Assembly (NCBI RefSeq): GCF_022809775.1
Contig: NZ_CP094380.1
Coordinates: 3,137,501-3,201,500, forward strand
Reading direction: 5' to 3'
Length of the DNA: 64,000 nucleotides
From: Pseudodesulfovibrio tunisiensis
Lineage (GTDB): Bacteria > Desulfobacterota > Desulfovibrionia > Desulfovibrionales > Desulfovibrionaceae
Shown: positions 16,046 through 24,211 of the stretch, one piece after another
How the letters are laid out: each line of letters opens with the position of its first letter
How positions within the stretch are numbered: position 1 is the stretch's first letter
Made by a program: the position numbers and the translations under genes
Notes under the pieces: generated by a model
What the model saw: only the letters and a program-made list of their open reading frames with translations
What the model was told of the DNA's origin: nothing
Databases searched by the model: none

Positions 16046-16597
16046 ATGACTCTTACCGATCCCTGCACCCTGTTCAGCGGCGGTGCCCAGGGTGCCGAAG
16101 CCGAATTCGGGCGCCTTGCCGAACAGCATTCCATTGCGGAAGTGAATTTCACCTTCGATGGCCACAAGATTCAGCGCAGCCGCGGCCTGCGCGTGCTTAC
16201 CGACGAGGAGCTGGTGCGCAAGGACGTGAGCCTGACCTACGTGTCCAAACTGCTGGACCGCAGGTTCACCAATGCCGAAAAGATGCGCAAGGTCCTTCAG
16301 ACCATCATGTATCAGGTCGAGGCCGGACACGAGGTCTTCGTGATCGGTTCCCTGCAGCCCGACGGCACGGTCAAGGGCGGCACGGGCTGGGGAGCGGAAT
16401 TCGCCAAGATCTGCAACAAGCCCCTGTACGTGTTCGATCAGGCCAGGAACGGCTGGTTCAAGTGGGCTTCCGGCGAATGGACCCCGGACGGTGCCCCCCG
16501 GATCACCCGTCATCATTTCACGGGTACCGGAACCCGTTTTCTGGAGGACAACGGCCGTCAGGCCATTGCCGACCTGTTTGCCCGGTCCTTCAAGTAG
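16046..16597 (+). CDS. SLOG/Rossmann-like hypothetical protein
   Basis: A 183-residue soluble protein. It opens with TLFSGGAQGAEAEFGRLAEQ (residues 8-27), a glycine-rich nucleotide-binding-type loop like that of the SLOG (LOG/DprA-related) superfamily. A second conserved stretch, GGTGWGAEFAKICNKPLYVF, lies at about 111-130. This protein is probably conserved among desulfovibrios. SLOG proteins bind nucleotides or nucleotide-derived ligands, but the ligand and function here are unknown. AAGGAGA is correctly spaced before the ATG. It is a single-gene transcription unit with its own promoter candidate and terminator. The SLOG link is a fold inference from the loop, not a proven homology. Confidence 0.75.
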   Translation: MTLTDPCTLFSGGAQGAEAEFGRLAEQHSIAEVNFTFDGHKIQRSRGLRVLTDEELVRKDVSLTYVSKLLDRRFTNAEKMRKVLQTIMYQVEAGHEVFVIGSLQPDGTVKGGTGWGAEFAKICNKPLYVFDQARNGWFKWASGEWTPDGAPRITRHHFTGTGTRFLEDNGRQAIADLFARSFK

Positions 16598-16616
16598 ACA
16601 GTTCCGCATGTCAATG

Positions 16617-16654
16617 GAAAAGCCCCGCTCCTGAAAGGGAACGGGGCTTTTTAC
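16617..16654 (+). terminator. Rho-independent terminator
   Basis: AAAAGCCCCG pairs with CGGGGCTTTT across an imperfect upper stem and loop, followed by further Ts. It lies 20 bases after the SLOG-like stop codon. Confidence 0.85.
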
Positions 16655-16810
16655 ATGGGCCGCCCTGATCAGTGTTCGGACGGGCGGCGGAATTCTCCTG
16701 CACCCGCACGGGCGCCGAGAGAGGTGGGGACCGACCCGATGTCGGCCCCCGGCACGCTGCACTGCATCAATCAGTTGTGAAAAAGCGGTTTCTCGGGATT
16801 GTGCCGATGC

Positions 16811-16903
16811 CTAGCTCATGTAGGCGTTCAGCTGGTAGAAAAAGGTAACGGTCACGCCAATGGCCACGACCATGAATGCCACGAGGCTGCGTCCATCAAG
16901 CAT
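16811..16903 (-). CDS. 30-residue single-span membrane microprotein
   Basis: A short minus-strand ORF, ATG 16901-16903 to TAG 16811-16813, encoding 30 residues. A hydrophobic core SLVAFMVVAIGVTVTFFYQL follows the short charged start MLDGR, so it should form one transmembrane helix. A strong AAGGAGGG ribosome site lies just upstream, which is the main reason for calling it a gene. It is isolated: 150 bases of hairpin-rich sequence separate it from the SLOG-like gene, and about 190 bases of promoter-like sequence separate it from the CPBP gene. No homologous small protein is recognised. It could be a regulatory or accessory subunit of a membrane complex encoded elsewhere. Confidence 0.65.
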   Translation of the reverse strand: MLDGRSLVAFMVVAIGVTVTFFYQLNAYMS

Positions 16904-16954
16904 ATGCCCTCCTTGTTCCTGTCTGTTCTGGTTGATTCGCGTCGTTTTCGGCGC

Positions 16955-17083
16955 GTTGATACAGGTATATCAACAGGCGTGCCAAACTTTTTCTGCAATG
17001 AAAACGAACTGTTGAATGACAGGTGATTCGAGAAGGACTGTCTCGATGAGACAGAGGTGTGAGACAGTTGAGACGGTTGAGAC
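16955..17083 (-). promoter_or_regulatory. Promoter region of the microprotein: near-sigma54 site, palindrome and TGTCTCA box array
   Basis: Upstream of the microprotein on the minus strand. (1) TTGGCACG-N4-TTGAT (about 16969-16987) matches the sigma54 -24/-12 pattern except that the usual GC at -12 is GA. (2) A perfect inverted repeat GTTGATA (16955-16961) / TATCAAC (16968-16974) overlaps its downstream part. (3) About 80-100 bases further upstream are four TGAGAC boxes (plus strand 17047, 17060, 17069, 17078), the first within the perfect palindrome CTGTCTC-GAT-GAGACAG (17038-17054). Spacing and order resemble a sigma54 promoter with enhancer sites, but this is inference. Confidence 0.45.
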
Positions 17084-17090
17084 GAAAGTG

Positions 17091-17960
17091 TCAGCGGCGG
17101 AACATGCGGAACGCGATCAATGCGGCCAGAGACCAGACCGCCACGCCCGTGAGCCCGGAAAATCCGCCGAGCAGGGGATTGGCATCAGGAAAGAGCCACG
17201 GCCAGATGCCGTAGCCCTGAGCATTGGCTGCACCGTGCATCCATGCCGCGACAAGCACGGAATTCCAGCGCAGTCGGCATTCTCCGAGCAGGGCGCCGAA
17301 TGCGGTGCAGAGCAGACACATCATGCCGATACCGGCCACGGGATGGCCCGGGTAGTTGAAGCCCATCATGATGAGCGGGGCGTGCCATAGTCCCCAGATC
17401 ACGCCGAGCAGAGTATAGGCCCGGAATCTGCCCAGATGCAGGAGACGGGGCAGCAGGAAGCCGCGCCAGCCCAGTTCCTCTCCCAGCGCGAATACGGCGT
17501 TCACGGGCGTGCCCACCACGATGCTCATGGGCAGCATGATCAGGAAGATGTCCCGCAGGGACGGAGCTGCAGCTCCCGTGGCCGTTGTCAGCCCGGACAT
17601 GGCCGTGTCCGGTTCGGCCAGCCCGATCAGCCATGTCAGTCCGTACATGGCTGCACACAGTGCCGGAATCAGCAGGAGCATGTCCGCGTAGGCGCGCCAC
17701 GGTCCGAAACGCAGTCCCAATTCGCGCCAGTCTCTTTTTTCCACGAACACGTGCACGCCGAGGGCGGCCAGCCCGGGAATCCACATGATGCCGAGAATCC
17801 AGAGCATGGGCACCGTGCCGATGATCTGTCCGTCCAAACGCAGGCCCGAGGCCGCAAGCCAGGCTTCCGCCGCAAAGGTGGGGATGAATGCCGCAGCCAG
17901 AAACCAGACAATGGAAGCCCGGTTTCCGGCGCGGTCGGCATGGTGTGCGTGTTGCGTCAT
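17091..17960 (-). CDS. CPBP family intramembrane glutamic endopeptidase
   Basis: A 289-residue polytopic membrane protein of the CPBP (CaaX protease/bacteriocin-processing, Abi) family. About eight TM helices are apparent. The family motifs are present: motif 1 with the paired glutamates in ALGEELGWRGFLLP (about residues 159-172), motif 2 with GLWHAP (about 193), and motif 3 with a His in WMHGAANA (about 244). These residues form the intramembrane active site. The in-frame ATG at 17960 is preferred over the upstream TTG, although neither has a strong ribosome site. It is a single gene downstream of adenine deaminase on the same strand. Substrates of this group are mostly unknown. Confidence 0.87.
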   Translation of the reverse strand: MTQHAHHADRAGNRASIVWFLAAAFIPTFAAEAWLAASGLRLDGQIIGTVPMLWILGIMWIPGLAALGVHVFVEKRDWRELGLRFGPWRAYADMLLLIPALCAAMYGLTWLIGLAEPDTAMSGLTTATGAAAPSLRDIFLIMLPMSIVVGTPVNAVFALGEELGWRGFLLPRLLHLGRFRAYTLLGVIWGLWHAPLIMMGFNYPGHPVAGIGMMCLLCTAFGALLGECRLRWNSVLVAAWMHGAANAQGYGIWPWLFPDANPLLGGFSGLTGVAVWSLAALIAFRMFRR

Positions 17961-18006
17961 GCAGGCCAGATACCGCAAAGCGCGGCAATGGAAAAGGGGA
18001 TCGCGT

Positions 18007-19746
18007 CTATTTGGCGTCCGTCCACAGGCTGGTTATCTCGAAGGTGCGTCCGTCCACCAGTCCCAGATCGGTGAGCTTGAGTTCCGGTATGACGGGCAGG
18101 GCCAGAAACGAGAGCATGGCGAACGGGTTGGGGAACGGGAAGTCTCCGAGTTCGGCATGGATTTTCCTGAGCAGGGAATCCAGATCCCGGGCCACTTCCT
18201 CCATGGGCCTGTTGGACATGAGCCCGGCGATGGGCAGGGGCAGGCAGGAGATGACCTTGCGGTCCAGCACCGCGCAGAATCCGCCGCCTGTTGCCATGGC
18301 CCGGTTCGCGGCTTCGAGCATGTCCGCGTCGCTGGCGCCCGCGATGATCAGGTTGTGGGAGTCGTGGGCCACGGTGGAGGCAATGGCCCCTCGCTTCAGG
18401 CCGAGGCCCTGCACGAAGCCCAGCCCGATGTTGCCGGTGTCGTTATGACGTTCCAGCACCGCGAGCTTGGCAATGTCGCGGTCCGGATCCGCCTCGGCCA
18501 GTCCGTTGCGGATGGTCGCGGGCATGGTCAGATGGCTCGTCACGAGCTGGCCCGGTTCCACGCCGATCACGCGCATGGTTTCGCCTTGGGCCGGGATGCG
18601 GAACGCGGTGTCCTCGACAGGTTCCATGTTCATGGTATTGCCCGGGTCCGTGGTCCCGGAGATGAAATCCTGATCCGGGGACAGGGGGTGGCCGCCGAGA
18701 TGCACGTCTGCGACCCGGAATTCCGCCAGATCGTCCACCAGAAAGAAGTCCGCGCGAAAGCCCGGGGCAATGGCGCCGTGCCGCACCGGGCCGCGATCCA
18801 GCCCGAAATGGCGCGCCGTGTTCAGGGAGGCCATCTGAATGGCCCGGACCGGAGGAATGCCCCGGCCCACGGCCAGACGCACCTTGTGGTCCATGTGCCC
18901 GTGGTCGAGCAGGTCCGGGGCAAGCTGGTCGTCGGAGACCAGAGACATTTCCCGGCTGTTCTCGCTGGTCACGATCGGGGCAAGGTCTTCCAGATTGTGT
19001 TCGGTGGTGCCTTCGCGGATCATGACATGCATGCCCAGCCGCAGCTTTTCCAGCGCCTCTTCGGGCGTGGTGGATTCGTGATCGCTGTGCGGGCCGGCCA
19101 TGACATAGGCGGCCAGATCGCGGCCAGTGACCAGGGGCGCATGGCCGTCGATGGGCCTGCCCTGCGAGGCAAGGAGCTTGTCCAGCACGTCCGGGTCGCA
19201 GTTCAGCACGCCTGGGAAATTCATCATTTCGGCCAGTCCCAGAATGCGGTCCGGATATTCGGCGAGTAGGGCGCGGATGTCGTCCGGACCGATGGTTGCG
19301 CCGCTGTGTTCCAGATGCGTGGCCGGGACGCAGGAGGGCATCATGAAATACACGGCCACCGGGAGTCCGGCAGAGGAATCCGCCATGTAGCGCACGCCGT
19401 CCGCGCCGAGTACGTTGGCGATTTCATGCGGGTCCGCAACCACGGCGGACGTGCCGCGTGCGGCCACGGCCCGGGCAAACCGGGGCGGGGAGAGCAGGGA
19501 CGATTCAATGTGGATGTGCCCGTCGATCAGCCCCGGGCAGAGGTATCTGCCCTCGGCGTTCAGGGTGCGTCTGGCCTCGTAGTTTCCGAATCCGAGAAAC
19601 ACGCCGTCCGCCACGGCCACATCGGTCGCGTGGATTTCCCCGGAAATGACATTGACCACTCTGGCTCCGGTGATGAGCAGGTCGGCCGGTTCGATTCCTC
19701 TGGCCAACCTGATGCGGCGGGTCAGGGTCTCTCTGGATAATGGCAT
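18007..19746 (-). CDS. ade: Adenine deaminase
   Basis: A 579-residue amidohydrolase-superfamily enzyme that deaminates adenine to hypoxanthine in purine salvage, cytoplasmic and metal-dependent. Length and domain order match bacterial Ade: a composite beta domain at the N-terminus (LLITGARVVNVISGEIHATD), the metal-binding HxH in GLIDGHIHIESS near residues 72-83, and a long C-terminal domain. AAGGAG lies six bases before the ATG at 19746; a second ATG four bases upstream is in another frame. It is divergent from the phospholipase-like gene. No other purine salvage gene is adjacent. Confidence 0.95.
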   Translation of the reverse strand: MPLSRETLTRRIRLARGIEPADLLITGARVVNVISGEIHATDVAVADGVFLGFGNYEARRTLNAEGRYLCPGLIDGHIHIESSLLSPPRFARAVAARGTSAVVADPHEIANVLGADGVRYMADSSAGLPVAVYFMMPSCVPATHLEHSGATIGPDDIRALLAEYPDRILGLAEMMNFPGVLNCDPDVLDKLLASQGRPIDGHAPLVTGRDLAAYVMAGPHSDHESTTPEEALEKLRLGMHVMIREGTTEHNLEDLAPIVTSENSREMSLVSDDQLAPDLLDHGHMDHKVRLAVGRGIPPVRAIQMASLNTARHFGLDRGPVRHGAIAPGFRADFFLVDDLAEFRVADVHLGGHPLSPDQDFISGTTDPGNTMNMEPVEDTAFRIPAQGETMRVIGVEPGQLVTSHLTMPATIRNGLAEADPDRDIAKLAVLERHNDTGNIGLGFVQGLGLKRGAIASTVAHDSHNLIIAGASDADMLEAANRAMATGGGFCAVLDRKVISCLPLPIAGLMSNRPMEEVARDLDSLLRKIHAELGDFPFPNPFAMLSFLALPVIPELKLTDLGLVDGRTFEITSLWTDAK

Positions 19747-19790
19747 CCATTTCTCCTTGCTGGATTTTCTGCATTTACCACTTCACACGG

Positions 19791-19864
19791 GACCCGGCAC
19801 CGGGTCAAGCGTTCTACGGAATCCGGTTCGATTTTTGTTGACAAACCCGTCACGGTCCTTATTT
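19791..19864 (+). promoter_or_regulatory. Divergent ade/phospholipase intergenic region with palindrome and -35 box
   Basis: GACCCGG-CA-CCGGGTC (19791-19806) is a perfect short palindrome. TTGACA (19838-19843), an exact -35 box, is followed about 16-17 bases later by an AT-rich -10 (TTATTT near 19859), suiting the phospholipase-like gene. The -10 is weak. Confidence 0.45.
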
Positions 19865-19880
19865 GTTTCCCTCGGAGCCG

Positions 19881-20774
19881 ATGTTCATGAAAGCTGTATT
19901 CATCCTTGCCGTCACCCTTGTTTTCGCGCTTGCGCCCGACCTTGCCCTGGCCTGGGGGCCGGGCGTGCATCTTGCGCTGGGCAATTCCGTGCTCGCCGGA
20001 GCCGGGGCGCTGCCGCCGCTGGTGGCGAGCCTGCTGCTCAGGAACAGAAGCGCGTTTCTGTACGGCTGCCTGAGCGCGGACATCTTCATCGGCAAGGGGT
20101 GCAGCGTGCATCCCGGGCACAGCCACAACTGGTGCACCGGGTTCAAGCTCCTGCGCACTGCGTCCACACCGCTGGTGCGAGCCTATGCCTATGGCTACCT
20201 CAGCCATCTGGCCGCCGATGTCGTGGCCCACAACTACTATGTGCCCAACGCCCTGTGGCACATGCCCTCCGGCGGCAGGATTTCCCATGTCTACGTGGAG
20301 GCACAGGCCGACCGCCGGTTCGAGACCGAACACGAGCGCGCTCTGGCCCTGTTCCGCAAATCCAACAAGGTTGCGGACGGGTCCCTGCTCACGGCCATGG
20401 ACAGACGCAAGCTGCCGTTTCTGGTCAAGAAGCAGATCGTCAAGGGCAGCCTCAAGCTGTTCAGCCGCAAGACATGGGGCTCCTCTCTGGATCTGGCGGA
20501 TCGCATTCTGCCGTGGTCCGCGGACTCCCGGCCCCTGAACGCCATGCTTGCCCTGTCCCGCAACGTGGTGTTCGACATGCTTTCCTCGCCCGAGAATTCC
20601 CCGGCCGTTTCCTTTGATCCCATCGGCAGTCGCAACCTGCGGCGTGTGCGCGTCCTGCGCATGGCCGGAAGCCGGGCGCATGGCGGCGACCTGTTTGTTG
20701 CGCCGTCGAGCCTGACCACGCTTCCCGTGGCGAGAGCCGACAATCCCGGGAAAATCCGGACCATTCCCGCCTGA
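19881..20774 (+). CDS. Zinc-dependent phospholipase C-like protein, secreted
   Basis: A 297-residue protein with an N-terminal signal peptide (KAVFILAVTLVFALAP..ALA) cleaved just before WGPGVHL. The mature N-terminal Trp is characteristic of the zinc-dependent phospholipase C/S1-P1 nuclease fold, where it ligates zinc. Several histidine-containing motifs follow: GHSHNWCTG near residue 83, YLSHLAADVVAHNYYVP near 113. The fold suggests a periplasmic metallohydrolase acting on phospholipids or nucleic acids, but only the N-terminal half resembles the family. Two ATGs (19881, 19887) are possible; CGGAG is four bases before the first. Single gene, divergent from ade. Confidence 0.8.
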   Translation: MFMKAVFILAVTLVFALAPDLALAWGPGVHLALGNSVLAGAGALPPLVASLLLRNRSAFLYGCLSADIFIGKGCSVHPGHSHNWCTGFKLLRTASTPLVRAYAYGYLSHLAADVVAHNYYVPNALWHMPSGGRISHVYVEAQADRRFETEHERALALFRKSNKVADGSLLTAMDRRKLPFLVKKQIVKGSLKLFSRKTWGSSLDLADRILPWSADSRPLNAMLALSRNVVFDMLSSPENSPAVSFDPIGSRNLRRVRVLRMAGSRAHGGDLFVAPSSLTTLPVARADNPGKIRTIPA

Positions 20775-20859
20775 TTCACGAAAGCCTTTCTTTTTCCCGT
20801 TTCTTTCTGCTAGGCTGTAGCATGATCAGCCTGTACGCAACCTCAACACTTTTTGCAGA

Positions 20860-23163
20860 GTGAAACGGTACGTTTACATCATCCCCGTACTTGTTGCCGC
20901 GGCATTGGCCTTTGCGGTGTTCAGTGCGGACGACATCCTGAAGCAGAGCGACAGGCAGAGCCAAAGGCTCGCCGTGTATCATGCGCTGTCCTCCCTGCAG
21001 AGCGGGCTGGAAAACGCCATCAGTTCCAAGGTGCTGCTGCTCAAGGCCGTTCAGGCCTATGTAGCGAACAATCCGGAACTGACGCAGGACGAGTTCGCGA
21101 CCCTGAGCCGTGCCCTGCTCGCGGACACGAGCGGAGTCCGATATCTGGAACTGGCCAGAAACAACAGCATTTCGCATGTGTATCCGGACACCGACCGCGA
21201 CATGGTGCTCGGACTTCGGCTGTTCGAGGACCTGCCCCAGCCTTTTCGTGCCACGGCTCGGAAGGCGCTGGACGCAGGACAGGTGCGGATTACCGCGCCG
21301 TACAGACTGATCGAAGGCGGTTCGGCCATCATTGCCCTGGCTCCGGTCATGCTGTCGGGAAGGGATGCCTCGGGACTGCGGACTCATTGGGGATTTGCCG
21401 CCGTGCTCATCGATGACAAGGCGCTGTTTCGGCAGGCCGGGCTGATGGACACCTCTCCCGGGCTGCTTCTGGGGTTGCGCGGGCCGGGCAACGACGCGGA
21501 CGACACCGTGCTGCTGACCGGCGAGGACGTGTTCCGCATGAGTCCGGTGGTGACCAATATCCGCATACCGGGCGGCTCTTGGCAGCTTGCCGCAGTGCCC
21601 CGGACCGGCTGGAGTCCATCCGCGAAACGGCCTGTCTTCCTGATTGTCGGGCTGTTCGTGTCCCTGCTGATGACCGGGCTTGTCTGGGCCGCGATATTCT
21701 TTGTGCGCGGACGGCTCAAGGTCCGCGAGGAGTATCGGTATCTGGTGGAGAACGCCAAGAGCGTGATCCTGCGCATCGATCTGGAGGGGGGGATAACCTT
21801 CTGCAACGAATACGCCTCGGAGTTCTTCGGCCATAGGCATGGCTCGCTGATCGGCAGGCACATCATCGGCACCCTGATCCCGGAAAAGACCCCGGACGGG
21901 GAGAGCATGAAGCGGTACATCAACCGGCTTCTTCGCAATCCTTCGGCCCATCCGTTCAACGAGACCCTGTGCACCCGGAAGAACGGGGAGCTTGTCTGGG
22001 TGGCCTGGGCCAACCGGGCCGTGAACGATGCGGACGGCAACATGGTGGAGCTGCTTTCCGTGGGTACGGACATCACGGACCGGCGGATCATGGAGGAGGC
22101 CCTGCGCAGCAGCGCCCGCCAGTACCGCATGCTTGCCGAGAACATCACGGACGTGATCTGGGGGCTGGACCCGGAATTCAACGTCACCTACATCAGCCCG
22201 TCCGACGAGCAGCTGCGAGGCTTCGTCCGTTCCGAAGTGCTGGGCAGGCCCGTGTTCGACTTCATGGCCCCGGTATCGGCCCGGGCGTTCAGGGCCGTGC
22301 TCGAGGATATTTCCGCTGCACATCCGTCCGGGCGCGTTCCGGCGCGGACTCTGGACATGGAGATGCTCTGTCGCGACGGAGCCACGGTCTGGGTGGAGAC
22401 CCGGGTTGTGGCCCTGCGCAACGAGTCCGGCGATCTCGTGGGGGTTCAGGGAGTGAGTCGGGACATCACCGACCGCAAGCTGGCCGAGGAACTGCGTGAG
22501 GACGTGGAGCGCATCACCCGGCACGATCTCAAGGCCCCGCTCGGCGCAGTGCTCGGTCTGCCCGGGGAAATCCGGCAGGCAGGTCCGCTGAGCGCGGCTC
22601 AGGACGCCATGCTTGCCACCATCGAGGGCGCCGGGCAGGACATGATGCAGCTCATCACCGGGTCGCTCGATCTCTACAAGATGGAACGGGGCACGTACGG
22701 GCTGCGTCCCGCGCCAGTGGATGCGCTCAGGGTGCTGGACCGCATCGTGAACGAGAACCGGGCCGTGATTCGCGCCAAGGGCGTGAACGTGGGCATGGAT
22801 GTGGTCACGGGCGGCGATTCCTTTCCCGTGATCGCCGAGGAGCGGCTGTTTCGGTCCATGCTTGCCAACCTGATGCTCAACGCGCTCACTGCGTCGCCCG
22901 AGGGCGGCACCCTGAGCGTGGAGCTGGCGCAGGGGGACGACATTGCCATCACCATCCGCAATCAGGGCGAGGTGCCTGCCGACCTGCGCGAAACCTTTTT
23001 CGACAAGTATTCCCGTGCGCCCTGGTCCCACGGGATCGGGCTGGGCACGTATTCGGCCCGGCTCATCGCCAGAACGCACGGCGGTGATATCGGCGTGGAC
23101 ACCTCGGTGCCGGGGGAAACGTCCGTGACAGTGACCCTTCCGCTCATGCCGCCTTCGGACTAG
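20860..23163 (+). CDS. Membrane-bound PAS sensor histidine kinase with periplasmic CHASE-like domain
   Basis: A 767-residue sensor kinase. TM1 is at about residues 5-22, followed by a periplasmic domain of about 235 residues with CHASE-type features (YVANNPELTQDEF, then LELARNNSISHVYP). TM2 is at about 262-286 (FLIVGLFVSLLMTGLVWAAI). Two PAS/PAC domains lie at about 295-410 and 425-545. The H-box RITRHDLKAPLGAVLG has the phospho-acceptor near residue 552, and the HATPase domain ends in GIGLGTYSARLIARTHGG. There is no receiver domain and no adjacent response regulator. GTG 20860 is the assumed start. A 13-codon ORF (ATG 20821) ends at GAGTGA, overlapping this GTG, and could couple translation because no good ribosome site is seen. 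Confidence 0.87.
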   Translation: MKRYVYIIPVLVAAALAFAVFSADDILKQSDRQSQRLAVYHALSSLQSGLENAISSKVLLLKAVQAYVANNPELTQDEFATLSRALLADTSGVRYLELARNNSISHVYPDTDRDMVLGLRLFEDLPQPFRATARKALDAGQVRITAPYRLIEGGSAIIALAPVMLSGRDASGLRTHWGFAAVLIDDKALFRQAGLMDTSPGLLLGLRGPGNDADDTVLLTGEDVFRMSPVVTNIRIPGGSWQLAAVPRTGWSPSAKRPVFLIVGLFVSLLMTGLVWAAIFFVRGRLKVREEYRYLVENAKSVILRIDLEGGITFCNEYASEFFGHRHGSLIGRHIIGTLIPEKTPDGESMKRYINRLLRNPSAHPFNETLCTRKNGELVWVAWANRAVNDADGNMVELLSVGTDITDRRIMEEALRSSARQYRMLAENITDVIWGLDPEFNVTYISPSDEQLRGFVRSEVLGRPVFDFMAPVSARAFRAVLEDISAAHPSGRVPARTLDMEMLCRDGATVWVETRVVALRNESGDLVGVQGVSRDITDRKLAEELREDVERITRHDLKAPLGAVLGLPGEIRQAGPLSAAQDAMLATIEGAGQDMMQLITGSLDLYKMERGTYGLRPAPVDALRVLDRIVNENRAVIRAKGVNVGMDVVTGGDSFPVIAEERLFRSMLANLMLNALTASPEGGTLSVELAQGDDIAITIRNQGEVPADLRETFFDKYSRAPWSHGIGLGTYSARLIARTHGGDIGVDTSVPGETSVTVTLPLMPPSD

Positions 23164-23183
23164 CTTTCCCCGCAGGAAAAAGG

Positions 23184-23221
23184 AAAACGGCCCTGTGCAG
23201 TGGTGCGCAGGGCCGTTTTTT
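23184..23221 (+). terminator. Rho-independent terminator, usable in both directions
   Basis: AAAACGGCCCTG (23184-23195) pairs with CAGGGCCGTTTT (23208-23219), followed by more Ts. It lies between the kinase and the convergent map gene. Confidence 0.88.
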
Positions 23222-23241
23222 CGTCATTGGGCAAAAGGCGG

Positions 23242-24024
23242 CTACAGGGCCCAGCCTTCGCCGTGCGGACCGCAGGACAGCACGCGGCAGCCTTTGGCCG
23301 TGATGGCGATGTCGTGCTCGAAATGCGCGGAGGGCTTGCCGTCGCGCGTGCAGATGGTCCAGTGGTCGGACAGGCGCACAATGTTGCGCTTGCCCGCGTT
23401 GACCATGGGTTCCACGGCCAGAACCATGCCTTCGTGCAGGCGGAAGTCGGGCAGGCCGCGGGTATGGTAGTTGGGCACGGCGGGTTCTTCCCACATTTCC
23501 GTACCGATGCCGTGCCCCACGAGTTCCTCGACCACGGAGAATCCGTTGTGACGGGCATGGGAAGCCATGTTCCGGGCAATGGTGCTCCACATCACACCGG
23601 GCTTCATTTCCCGGATGGCGATGCGCAGGCATTCCTCGGTCACCTTGAGCAGCTTTGCCTTTTCCTCGTCCACTTCGTCCACGGCGTGGGAGCAGGCGCA
23701 GTCCGCGCACCAGCCGTTGAGCCGCAGCCCGATGTCCAGGGAAACGAGGTCGCCCTTTTCCAGCGGTCTGTCATTGGGAATGCCGTGCACGATCTGTTCG
23801 TTCACGGATGCGCACACCGCGGCCGGAAACGGGGTGATGTCTCCTGGCACGCCCTTGAAGAGCGGCTCCGCGTTGTGTCCTTCGATGAAATCTTCCACTG
23901 CCTGATTGATCTGCGCGGTGCTCACGCCCGGCTCGACCATTTCCCGCGCAACCTGATGGGTTTCCCACAGCAGCTTGCCGGCTTCGCGCATGAGCGCGAT
24001 CTGATCCTTGTTTTTTATGGTCAT
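23242..24024 (-). CDS. map: Methionine aminopeptidase, type I
   Basis: Removes the N-terminal methionine from nascent proteins in the cytoplasm. The 260-residue length is normal for type I. The pita-bread fold dimetal ligands are visible: Asp in SLDIGL (about 97), Asp in CADCACS (about 108), His in GHGIGTEMWEEP (about 171), Glu in VEPMV (about 204) and Glu in HFEHDIA (about 236). The loop NGWCADCACS has two cysteines where many homologues have Gly/Thr, a small variation near the metal site. Single gene, divergent from a MATE pump and unusual in being away from the secY/rpsM cluster, which many species also show for a second map copy. Confidence 0.94.
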   Translation of the reverse strand: MTIKNKDQIALMREAGKLLWETHQVAREMVEPGVSTAQINQAVEDFIEGHNAEPLFKGVPGDITPFPAAVCASVNEQIVHGIPNDRPLEKGDLVSLDIGLRLNGWCADCACSHAVDEVDEEKAKLLKVTEECLRIAIREMKPGVMWSTIARNMASHARHNGFSVVEELVGHGIGTEMWEEPAVPNYHTRGLPDFRLHEGMVLAVEPMVNAGKRNIVRLSDHWTICTRDGKPSAHFEHDIAITAKGCRVLSCGPHGEGWAL

Positions 24025-24111
24025 TCCAGCTCTCCGGAGCGGTTTGATGGTGTCATGAACAGGTATCCGCCCTGTTTCTGCACGTCCGTACTAGTCCCGC
24101 AGCCAAGGCGT

Positions 24112-24134
24112 GTCAAACCATTCCAGGGTTTGAC
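24112..24134. promoter_or_regulatory. Perfect inverted repeat in the map/MATE intergenic region
   Basis: GTCAAACC (24112-24119) and GGTTTGAC (24127-24134) are separated by 7 bases, about 80 bases before the MATE start and 90 before map. This 23-bp symmetric element looks like an operator; its protein is unknown. Confidence 0.5.
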
Positions 24135-24211
24135 TTGAAAGCGCAAGGGAGGATTTCAGGTCCGCATCTCCGGTTGAGCAAGTGTGCGGATAAGGATATG
24201 TTGCTTCCCTC

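Noticed and set aside
17016..17390. Plus-strand ORF over the CPBP gene end
   Set aside because: Shadow frame; the minus-strand product has all three CPBP motifs.
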